A DNA stretch of 22,153 nucleotides from an uncultured Bacteroidales bacterium (lineage in GTDB: Bacteria > Bacteroidota > Bacteroidia > Bacteroidales > UBA932), in contig CAMNQO010000006.1 of the NCBI GenBank assembly GCA_946549475.1, forward strand, positions 1-22,153, given 5' to 3'. A program made the translations under genes and the position numbers. Numbering within the stretch: position 1 is the stretch's first letter; each line of letters begins with the position of its first letter. A model generated the notes under the pieces. The model was not told the origin of the DNA and did not search any database. It was given only the letters and a program-made list of their open reading frames with translations. Shown piece after piece: positions 15,311 through 22,153 of this stretch.

Positions 15311-18300
15311 ATGATGAATATACGCACTTTGTTTATATTGGCCAGTCTTGGCATCCTCTTCGCCTGTGCGAAAGAAGCCGCAACGACTCCCGTCCCGGCA
15401 GTCCCTGCCACAATCGGACAGGAAAGCCCGGCTTCACCGGAAAGGAATGATGACGGAGTGACCTGCATCAGCGTCCGTCTTGCAGACGCGGCGACCCGGA
15501 TTTCCCTTACGCAGGATGAAGACCTCGACGGCCCCGTCAAACTTGCCTGGGAAGAAACGGACAAACTGTACATCAACGGAGAAGAATTTACGATCGTCAC
15601 GCCGCTCAACGAAAACCGGCAACTGGCCAGTTTTACCGGCCCGTCATCCATCGAGGCCCCTTACACGATTGTCTACGGAGCGGAAAGCGAAACGGCAGCG
15701 GACGCAATGATTCTGGCAGAACAGCATCAAGACGGCAATTCCTCTACCGCACACCTCCCCTATGTGGCGATGCTTTCCGGCGTCAACACCCTGGAGGATA
15801 TATCCTTCACCCGGAACTGGGCGGCTGCCAGCGGCGGCAGTTTCAAACAAACCGGTATTCTTCGCATCAGGCTCAAACTCCCCGATACGGTCACATCGGT
15901 CAACGCTCTGACGGTTACGGCATCAAGTGACATATTCTACACCAGCAATGCCTGCTCCGCCACGACCGGGAGACTCAAACTCACCTTTGACAATCAGGCT
16001 ACACCGACGGACGGCGTCATCAACGCTTATATGATGCTTCCCTGGCAAGATGTCGCCCTGACGGAAGGCACAGACTTGACTTTGACCGTCACCACGCCCT
16101 CCCATGACATCTATCACAGGACGGAGGATGCTGGCGGCAAGACTTTGAAGACCGGGATGGTAAATGCCATCAAACTGACTTGCGACAATCCCGGCACCAA
16201 TGTCTCCCTCGACGACTTCGCCGGCGGAAGCGGAGTGGAAGGAGATCCGTACCTGATTGGCAACGAGCGGCAGATGCGCCGGATGGATGCCAATATGACT
16301 GCGGGCAGTGTCACCTGGTTTGAACTTATCGACGATATCACGATGAGCGACACCGACTGGACGGCGCTCAACAACACGGCTACCGGCGGCGTATTCAGCA
16401 AGTACATCCATTTTGACGGGAAAAACAAGACCATCGGCAACCTGCACTCCTCCGGCACCTACGCATCCCTTTTCGGCGTGCTGAACGGCACAGTACAGAA
16501 TCTCACGCTGGACGGAGCCGTCATCACCCCGGGGAGCACGAAGGCCGGCGTGCTGGCCGCTTTTATCGGCAGCGGCGGGACGCAGGATGTTTCCGTCAGC
16601 GGCATTACCATCAGCAACTCCAATGTCGGGAGATCCGCCGCTGCGGGCACCAGTTACTGCGGCATCCTCGCCGCCCAGGTCAGCCGGGCAGGCACGACCG
16701 TCAGCGATATCACCATCACGGGATGCCATGTATACGGGAGCAGGGTTGGCGGCCTGATCGCCTCGGTCGAAAACAATACGACCATTTGCAGATCTACCTT
16801 CAGCGGCGGCTCCGTCACCGGTACCTACCAATATATCGGCGGCCTGTTCGGCTATCTCAGCGGCACCTCCGTCGTTTCCGGCTGCCAGGTGGAAAATACC
16901 ACCATCGATGCCACATCTGCCACCAACGATCCGAGAGCCGGCGGTTTTGCCGGGTTTATCAACAACTCCGTCAGGGTCCAAGGTTGCTCGGTTGGAACGG
17001 CGGAGCAGAAAGTAACCGTCCAATTGGGAACGCCGGCCGCATCCGGGAACAAACTTAATTCAGGCGGCTTCGTAGGCGTCCATTATGGCACCATCACCAA
17101 AAACGGAGAAACACGCACCACGGCATATACGACCGTTACCTGCACCAACACGAATACTACCTGGCAACTCAACATCGGCGGTTTCGTCGGCTATGAAAGA
17201 GGGACCATTGAATATACGGACGCCTCGGTCACGATGACGGATCTGAAAGGCATATACATCGGTGGTTTCGCAGGCTACGCCACTTCACAAGCCAACACCA
17301 CGCCTTGTCAGGTCAGCAACTGCACACTGACAGGGAGCATCACAGGCAACAACTACACTGGCGGTTTTGTCGGCTATGTCGATGCCAACACCCCCGTATT
17401 TTCCGACGACCGTTCATCGGGCAGCGTCACCGCTGGCAGTTCGACGGGGGGCTTTGCCGGGTATGTCAACACCGGCAGTTTTAGCGGCAATACTTCATCT
17501 ATGACCGTATCCGGAGCCAGCAATGTCGGCGGCTTTGCCGGAGCGGTCGTCAGCGGAACATTGACCTCCTGCTCATCTACCGGGGATAACATCTCGGGAA
17601 CGGGAGGTACTTACGGAGGATTGCTCGGCTACATCTACGCCGGGACCGTCTCCCAGTGCCATGCAACCGGCAATGTAACTCCCGGCTCAGGCGAGTCCGG
17701 GGGACTGATTGGCGCTATTAAGGGGAGTGGAGATGTCAACATCCAAAACTCTTACGCCACGGGAAGTATTTCCGTTACAAACCAAAGAAATATGGGCGGA
17801 TTGATAGGTGTAATCAGCAACACGAGCGGGAATGTCTCTGTCTCCAACTGCTATGCCTGCGGAAATGTAGCCCAAAGCGGTATGGAACACGGCGGGCTGA
17901 TTGGACGCATCAATGCGGCCAATACGACCGTCGAGAAATGCGCAGCCTGGAATGGGACGATGGTCGGCCTGACTGCCAGCAACAGTTGGCCGGGCGGAGC
18001 CGTGGTCGGCGTCGCCTTCCCCACCTGCACCCTGACGGACAACTACCGCAGGCCGGACATGTCGCTCACGGCCTGGTGGGTACCGGCAGCAGACTACCAG
18101 CACGCCAATGTCAGCAGTTCACACCCGCTCGTCATCAAACAGATTTCGGACGGAACGCTGCGTGAAACGACAGCCACTTCCCTCGCATCCGGCCAGGACA
18201 ACTATCCGCAATTCGCCTACCACGGCAAGGTGGAAGCCGGCAAGACGCTTTCCCAACTGGCATCCACGACCCTCGGCTGGAGCAGCGAGGTGTGGGATTT

Positions 18301-18340
18301 CACGGGCGACCTTCCCACCCTCAAGAACAATCCCCAGTAG
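15311..18340 (+). CDS. Surface lipoprotein B: fimbrillin-like N-terminus plus GLUG-type repeats
   Basis: About 1009 residues, paralogous to its two neighbours. I place the start at ATG 15311 (or the adjacent 15314), giving MMNIRTLFILASLGILFAC with lipobox LFAC; a frame-open ATG at 15260 lies inside gene A and would add a poor 17-residue leader. Residues 20-295 form the fimbrillin-like part (ATRISLTQDEDLDGPVKLAWEETDKLYING..., SSDIFYTSNA...). From residue 300 (LDDFAGGSG...DPYLIG) comes a beta-helix region with about 14 repeats, mostly GGF(V/A)G instead of GGIVG. It ends LGWSSEVWDFTGDLPTLKNNPQ, typical of GLUG proteins. It starts 19 bp after gene A with no clear ribosome site and no small ORF in front, unlike A and C, so translation may be coupled to A. 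Confidence 0.82.
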   Translation: MMNIRTLFILASLGILFACAKEAATTPVPAVPATIGQESPASPERNDDGVTCISVRLADAATRISLTQDEDLDGPVKLAWEETDKLYINGEEFTIVTPLNENRQLASFTGPSSIEAPYTIVYGAESETAADAMILAEQHQDGNSSTAHLPYVAMLSGVNTLEDISFTRNWAAASGGSFKQTGILRIRLKLPDTVTSVNALTVTASSDIFYTSNACSATTGRLKLTFDNQATPTDGVINAYMMLPWQDVALTEGTDLTLTVTTPSHDIYHRTEDAGGKTLKTGMVNAIKLTCDNPGTNVSLDDFAGGSGVEGDPYLIGNERQMRRMDANMTAGSVTWFELIDDITMSDTDWTALNNTATGGVFSKYIHFDGKNKTIGNLHSSGTYASLFGVLNGTVQNLTLDGAVITPGSTKAGVLAAFIGSGGTQDVSVSGITISNSNVGRSAAAGTSYCGILAAQVSRAGTTVSDITITGCHVYGSRVGGLIASVENNTTICRSTFSGGSVTGTYQYIGGLFGYLSGTSVVSGCQVENTTIDATSATNDPRAGGFAGFINNSVRVQGCSVGTAEQKVTVQLGTPAASGNKLNSGGFVGVHYGTITKNGETRTTAYTTVTCTNTNTTWQLNIGGFVGYERGTIEYTDASVTMTDLKGIYIGGFAGYATSQANTTPCQVSNCTLTGSITGNNYTGGFVGYVDANTPVFSDDRSSGSVTAGSSTGGFAGYVNTGSFSGNTSSMTVSGASNVGGFAGAVVSGTLTSCSSTGDNISGTGGTYGGLLGYIYAGTVSQCHATGNVTPGSGESGGLIGAIKGSGDVNIQNSYATGSISVTNQRNMGGLIGVISNTSGNVSVSNCYACGNVAQSGMEHGGLIGRINAANTTVEKCAAWNGTMVGLTASNSWPGGAVVGVAFPTCTLTDNYRRPDMSLTAWWVPAADYQHANVSSSHPLVIKQISDGTLRETTATSLASGQDNYPQFAYHGKVEAGKTLSQLASTTLGWSSEVWDFTGDLPTLKNNPQ
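18311..18335 (+). repeat. 25-bp direct repeat, copy 1 (3' end of lipoprotein B)
   Basis: These 25 bases (starting CTTCCCACCCTC, ending CAATCCCC) are identical to 21051-21075 at the end of lipoprotein C. Both encode LPTLKNNP just before the stop. Identity extends in patches upstream (CCTCGGCTGGAGC in both), suggesting recent duplication or gene conversion between B and C. Confidence 0.85.
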
Positions 18341-18367
18341 TACATCATTCATAAAATATCCACGCTT

Positions 18368-18502
18368 ATGAGACAAAAAAACGACAAGTATCTGCCCCCG
18401 CTCTTGCGACAGATTCCCGTGGAAGGACACTTCCCGCTTTGTGTTTCCGGATTGAAAGACCTGGAGCCCCATCCGGTCTATGAAGAAGGTGATGATTTTT
18501 AA
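18368..18502 (+). CDS. Small peptide, paralog of the small ORF at 10445
   Basis: A 44-residue peptide in the 178-bp gap between lipoproteins B and C, easily missed because it is short. It starts MRQKNDKYLPPLL, continues with LCVSGLKDLEPHPVYEEGDDF and stops at 18500-18502. From YxPPL to the end it aligns gap-free with the 45-residue ORF at 10445: YxPPL, E, LCxS, L, DL, Y, E and D are shared. As there, it has a basic start, one Cys, an acidic end, no signal peptide, and a lipoprotein gene 16 bp downstream with its own AGGAGG site. No good ribosome site precedes it (CACGCTT before ATG), so it may be translated by re-initiation. Function unknown; the repeated pairing with a lipoprotein argues against a random ORF. 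Confidence 0.68.
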   Translation: MRQKNDKYLPPLLRQIPVEGHFPLCVSGLKDLEPHPVYEEGDDF

Positions 18503-18518
18503 CCAGGAGGACTGTTTT

Positions 18519-21083
18519 ATGAAAAAGATTTGCAATTATTCCCTTGCCATCCTCTCAGGACTGGTCATCATGTCCGCCTGTTCCAAGGAAAACGGCATCG
18601 ACGAAACCATCAGACAAGGCAGCGGCCGGCAGGAAGAGTCTGTGACGCCTGCGGACGATAAAGTCACGGACGGCACCCTCATCAAGGTCACGCTCCCCGA
18701 TGTGACCTCCAAAGTCTCCCTGACCCAGGATGCCGGGGATGCCGACGGCTCCGTCCTCCTCGCCTGGGAAGGAACGGACCAGATTCAGGTCATCGATGCG
18801 GCTGACGCATCCAACTGCGAGACCTTCAGCATTCAGGCAGGATATACAGCCCACGAAGCCACCTTCGCCGGCAATGCCGTGACCGCCGGCAGTTACAACA
18901 TCCTCTACGGAGCGGCCAGCGTCGCCGCTGCGGATGCGATGGAGTATGCCTCCTGGACCCAGAGCGGCAACGCCTCCACGGCCCACCTTCAGTATGTGGC
19001 CCTGCTGGAAGGCGTGGACAGTTATGAAGAGGTCCTGTTCACCGACGAATGGGCCGCAGAACACGGCGGCACCCTCAGACAGAGCGGTGTCCTGCGCCTG
19101 CGCATCCGCCTGCCCGAAGGCGTCACTTCGGTATCGAGGTGTACCCTCACGGCTCCGAGTGCCATCTTCTACACGAGCAACGCCGGCACCGCCACGACCG
19201 ATCAGATTGAAGTGGACTTTGACGGAAATGCCGCCATCGGCAGCGACCGCATCCTCACGGTCTATGCGGCCCTGCCCTGGAAGGAAGCCGTCGTCGCCGA
19301 CGCCTCCACTTTTGAAGTGACCGTCGAAACGGCCGACCAGGACTTCTACCACCGCGAATTCACGACCACCGCAACGACCACCCTCGCCTGCGGAGCCGTC
19401 AACGCCTTCAAGGTGGACAATGAGACCAAGGCCTTCACCCTGGACGACTTCGCCGGCGGCGACGGCACCCAGTCCAGCCCCTATCTGATTGCGAACGCCC
19501 GGCAACTTTGCAATGTGGCCGGTGTCTATGGAGAGAGCACCTTGGATGTCACCTATTTCGTCCTGTGCAATGATATTGATATGAAAGATGTCACCGAGTG
19601 GTATAGCATCGGCAACGGTCTGGATGGCTACGGCTATGCCAATGTCATCAACTTCGACGGCCGTGGCAAATCCGTCAGCAACTTCAAGAACACCTCTACC
19701 GGCAACTATTTGGGCAGTTTCTTCGGCATCCTGCACGGAACGCTCAAAAATATCACCTTCAACGACATCACCATTGATAACAGCCAAAACTGCGTCGGCG
19801 GTATCACCTGCTGGGCCGGAGCCAACAATACCGAAATCTGGAGTACGATGGAGAATGTACATATCAACGGCGGCAGCATCATGCAGACAGCCACCCAGCA
19901 GGTCGGCGGACTGGCCGGAAAGGCACGCAACGCTACCTTCACGGACTGCTCTGTCAGCGATGTGACCATCACTTCGACGACGACCACTGCATCGGGTTCT
20001 TCAGACCAGGGATATGGCGGTATCGCCGGATGGTCCTACAACTCCTCTTACACGCGCTGTTCTTTTGACGGCAGCCTCACTTCCGCCCGCCTGGCCGGCG
20101 GTATCGTCGGCTACGGCAGCACAGGCACCGTCATCACCGACTGCACGAGCGCCGGCTCCATCACGGCCGAAGTACAGAACGGCCGCAACGGCGAGGCGGC
20201 CGGCGGTATCGTCGGGTGGCTGACCAACACCACCCTGAGCGGCTGCTCCTCTACGGCGAGCGTGAGCGGCAAGAACAACTGCATCGGCGGCATCGTCGGT
20301 CAGATTGGCACCGCCGGAGCCGTCATCAAGCAAAACCACTTCACCGGCACCCTCAGCGGAGCGGCCTCCGTCGGCGGCATCGTCGGCTATTGCGAACAGG
20401 CGGCTACCGTCGAAGAATGCTGGGCCAACTCCACCTTTGCCGCATCTACGGGCAATGCCGGCGGCATCGTCGGTTCCACCGGGACCGGCAGAGCCTGTGT
20501 CATCCGCAACTGCTACAGCGTCGGAAGAGTCTATGCCAACGGCCAGTGCATCGGCGGCATCGTCGGCGAGATGGGAACGACGGCGAGCGTACAGAACTGC
20601 TACTCTACGGCCCAAATCGACGGACAGCGCGTGATGGGCGGCATCGTCGGCCGCGCGTCCAATATGAAATGGGACGTGACCGTCGCCTCCGGCAACACGG
20701 TGGACAAATGCATCGCCTGGAATCCGTCCATCATCTGCACGGACCGGCGCGACGCCACCCAGGCGGGCGGCTCCGGCACCATCGTGGGCTTCACCACCGT
20801 CAAGAATATCCTCACCGGCGGCTACCGCAGAAGCGACATCAATTTCCAGCCCAGCGACAGCGACTATGCCGGCAACGGCGTGGACCAGCCCGACTGCGAC
20901 GGCACCAACTGGACCAAGGGAACCACCCCGGGTACAGGCAAGACCTACCAGTGTCCTTACCACGGCACGGCCGCCGCTTCCGGCGCCACGGTATCCTCGC
21001 TGGCGCAGACCCTCGGCTGGAGCGGCAGCATCTGGGACTTCAGCACGAGCCTTCCCACCCTCAAGAACAATCCCCGGCAATAG
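18519..21083 (+). CDS. Surface lipoprotein C: fimbrillin-like N-terminus plus GLUG-type repeats
   Basis: An 854-residue lipoprotein, the third paralog. ATG 18519 is chosen because AGGAGG (18505-18510) lies 8 bp upstream and MKKICNYSLAILSGLVIMSAC is a clean lipoprotein signal (lipobox MSAC); an ATG at 18480 lies inside the small ORF in another frame. The N-terminal part (20-305) matches protein B closely (KVSLTQDAGDADGSVLLAWEGTDQIQV, SAIFYTSNAGTATTDQ). LDDFAGGDGTQSSPYLI at residue 308 opens the beta-helix, with FDGRGKSVSNF and FFGILHGTLKNI turns, then about 10 GG(I/L)(V/A)G repeats with Cys, and the ending LGWSGSIWDFSTSLPTLKNNPRQ. It is 23 bp from the SusC-like start, suggesting joint expression and perhaps cooperation at the outer membrane. 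Confidence 0.83.
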   Translation: MKKICNYSLAILSGLVIMSACSKENGIDETIRQGSGRQEESVTPADDKVTDGTLIKVTLPDVTSKVSLTQDAGDADGSVLLAWEGTDQIQVIDAADASNCETFSIQAGYTAHEATFAGNAVTAGSYNILYGAASVAAADAMEYASWTQSGNASTAHLQYVALLEGVDSYEEVLFTDEWAAEHGGTLRQSGVLRLRIRLPEGVTSVSRCTLTAPSAIFYTSNAGTATTDQIEVDFDGNAAIGSDRILTVYAALPWKEAVVADASTFEVTVETADQDFYHREFTTTATTTLACGAVNAFKVDNETKAFTLDDFAGGDGTQSSPYLIANARQLCNVAGVYGESTLDVTYFVLCNDIDMKDVTEWYSIGNGLDGYGYANVINFDGRGKSVSNFKNTSTGNYLGSFFGILHGTLKNITFNDITIDNSQNCVGGITCWAGANNTEIWSTMENVHINGGSIMQTATQQVGGLAGKARNATFTDCSVSDVTITSTTTTASGSSDQGYGGIAGWSYNSSYTRCSFDGSLTSARLAGGIVGYGSTGTVITDCTSAGSITAEVQNGRNGEAAGGIVGWLTNTTLSGCSSTASVSGKNNCIGGIVGQIGTAGAVIKQNHFTGTLSGAASVGGIVGYCEQAATVEECWANSTFAASTGNAGGIVGSTGTGRACVIRNCYSVGRVYANGQCIGGIVGEMGTTASVQNCYSTAQIDGQRVMGGIVGRASNMKWDVTVASGNTVDKCIAWNPSIICTDRRDATQAGGSGTIVGFTTVKNILTGGYRRSDINFQPSDSDYAGNGVDQPDCDGTNWTKGTTPGTGKTYQCPYHGTAAASGATVSSLAQTLGWSGSIWDFSTSLPTLKNNPRQ
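20286..20660 (+). repeat. Tandem GLUG-coding repeats in lipoprotein C
   Basis: The motif GGCGGCATCGTCGG (Gly-Gly-Ile-Val-Gly) recurs at near-regular intervals of about 80-95 bases in this stretch, and again in lipoprotein A (for example near 13460, 14180 and 14590). Spacing fits one beta-helix coil pair per unit. The shared DNA words could allow repeat number to change by recombination. Confidence 0.7.
21051..21075 (+). repeat. 25-bp direct repeat, copy 2 (3' end of lipoprotein C)
   Basis: Identical to 18311-18335; see that entry. Encodes the shared LPTLKNNP ending. Confidence 0.85.
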
Positions 21084-21106
21084 GGACACACAGTTGACAG
21101 AATCCT

Positions 21107-22153
21107 ATGAATATCTTACAGAAAACAGTTGGATTTCTCCTTTTCCTGAGTCTGGGCATGTTCAGCGCCCGGGCCCAGGAAATCAAGGGGAAAGTGACCG
21201 ATGACGCGGGCATACCGGTCATCGGCGCCGGCGTGCTGGTCAAGGGGACCGGCAACGGCACCATCACCGACATGGACGGCAACTATGCCATCGCGGCGGT
21301 GAAAGGGGATGTACTTGCGTTTACATCCATCGGCTACGCCACACAGGAAATCGAGGTCGGCGGAGCCAAAGTCATCGACATCGTGCTCAAGACGGACAAC
21401 CTGATGCTGGAAGAGACCGTGGTCGTGGGCTACGGCACCCAGAAGAAGGTCAACCTCACCGGCGCCGTCTCCGTAGTGGACTCCGAACAACTGGCCAACC
21501 GCCAGTCCTCCACCCTCGGCGGCATGCTCCAGGGTACGATGCCGAATGTGAACATCACCTTCTCCAGCGGCCGGGCGGGTACAGATGCGACGGTCAATAT
21601 CCGAGGCGTCACCTCCATCGCCTCCTCAACCGGTCCCCTCATCCTGGTGGACGGCGTGGAGATGAGCATGAGCGATGTCAACCCCAACGATGTGGAATCC
21701 ATCTCCGTCCTGAAGGATGCGTCCGCTGCGGCGGTTTACGGTTCCCGGGCGGCTTTCGGCGTGATACTCATCACCACCAAGGGTGCTTCCAAGGGAAAAA
21801 CCTCCGTGACCTATAACGGCAAGTTCAGTTTCGGCGACGTGACCACCAGCACGGACTTCGAGACGCGGGGCTACTACCACGCCTTCATCACCGATATGTT
21901 CGGCCGCACCTACCAGGGCCAGCAGATGACTTCCTACACCAAGGAAGACTATCACGAACTCTGGCTCCGCCGCAACGACAAGGTGGAAGACCCGTCCCGT
22001 CCCTGGGTCGTGGAGACCGAAAACGGCGAGTACAAGTACTACGCCAACTTCGACTGGTACAACTTCCTCTTCGACAACACCCGTCCCACGCACGACCACA
22101 ATCTGAGCGTGCAGGGCGGCACGGACAAGGTCAAGTACTTCATATCCGGCAAT
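21107..22153 (+). CDS. SusC/RagA family TonB-linked outer membrane receptor (3' end outside window)
   Basis: The first 349 residues of a SusC-like importer, open to the right edge. The signal peptide MNILQKTVGFLLFLSLGMFSARA is followed by a carboxypeptidase-regulatory-like domain (EIKGKVTDDAGIPVIGAGVLVKGTGNGTITDMDGNY..., about 24-98). Then comes the TonB-box region (LEETVVVGYGTQKK, about 101-114) and the plug domain (TGAVSVV..., NIRGVTSI, PLILVDGVE, DVESISVLKDASAAAVYGSRAAFGVILITTKG, to about 230), after which the barrel starts. These are textbook SusC signatures. Such receptors normally pair with a SusD lipoprotein encoded just downstream, which would lie past the window. The immediate upstream neighbours are GLUG lipoproteins, not a regulator, so the substrate could be protein or glycan. 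No promoter is apparent in the 23-bp gap. Confidence 0.95.
   Translation, partial: MNILQKTVGFLLFLSLGMFSARAQEIKGKVTDDAGIPVIGAGVLVKGTGNGTITDMDGNYAIAAVKGDVLAFTSIGYATQEIEVGGAKVIDIVLKTDNLMLEETVVVGYGTQKKVNLTGAVSVVDSEQLANRQSSTLGGMLQGTMPNVNITFSSGRAGTDATVNIRGVTSIASSTGPLILVDGVEMSMSDVNPNDVESISVLKDASAAAVYGSRAAFGVILITTKGASKGKTSVTYNGKFSFGDVTTSTDFETRGYYHAFITDMFGRTYQGQQMTSYTKEDYHELWLRRNDKVEDPSRPWVVETENGEYKYYANFDWYNFLFDNTRPTHDHNLSVQGGTDKVKYFISGN

Noticed and set aside
21084..21106. TTGACAG resembling a sigma-70 -35 box before the SusC-like gene
   Set aside because: No matching -10 fits before the ATG and Bacteroidetes use a different promoter consensus; no TAnnTTTG is present.

Overview
This window looks like a fragment of a GC-rich Bacteroidales genome. 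The main pointers are a SusC/RagA-type TonB-linked receptor, a TamL-type lipoprotein Omp85 protein, three fimbrillin-like/GLUG-repeat lipoproteins with short post-cysteine acidic stretches, and promoters of the Bacteroidetes TTTG / TAnnTTTG type. Genus cannot be fixed from the sequence alone; all family assignments were made by eye from motifs.

Left part (1-6603, + strand): a tightly packed gene run with gaps of 1-12 bp or a 4-bp overlap, probably one operon. It contains tldD (cut by the window edge), a TldE/PmbA-like partner, an SlyD-like FKBP isomerase with a Cys/His-rich tail, a family 2 glycosyltransferase, a TrkA-type potassium uptake regulator, and a calcineurin-like phosphoesterase whose metal-binding motifs look partly degraded. 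These are mostly housekeeping or envelope functions without one obvious shared pathway.

Middle (6616-10286, - strand): a short-form CstA carbon-starvation/peptide-pyruvate transporter with its own TAnnTTTG promoter, and tamL, encoding an outer-membrane Omp85 lipoprotein. The two are convergent with the left operon and divergent from the right one. TamB, the usual TamL partner, is not in the window.

Right part (10379-22153, + strand): the most distinctive region. A well-formed Bacteroidetes promoter, overlapped by a perfect 8+8 bp inverted repeat, leads into a small acidic peptide ORF (45 aa), then three tandem paralogous surface lipoproteins (1564, about 1009 and 854 aa). A second small ORF (44 aa) sits directly before the third lipoprotein, and the start of a SusC-like receptor runs off the right edge. 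The two small ORFs are clearly related to each other (14 of 36 gap-free aligned positions identical), and each lies 14-16 bp upstream of a lipoprotein gene. No internal promoter is apparent, so the whole roughly 11.7 kb may be one transcript. It would produce a set of cell-surface beta-helix adhesin or binding proteins together with a TonB-dependent importer. The paired small peptides are the best candidate here for something undescribed.

No tRNA, rRNA, CRISPR array, insertion sequence or clear intrinsic terminator was seen.
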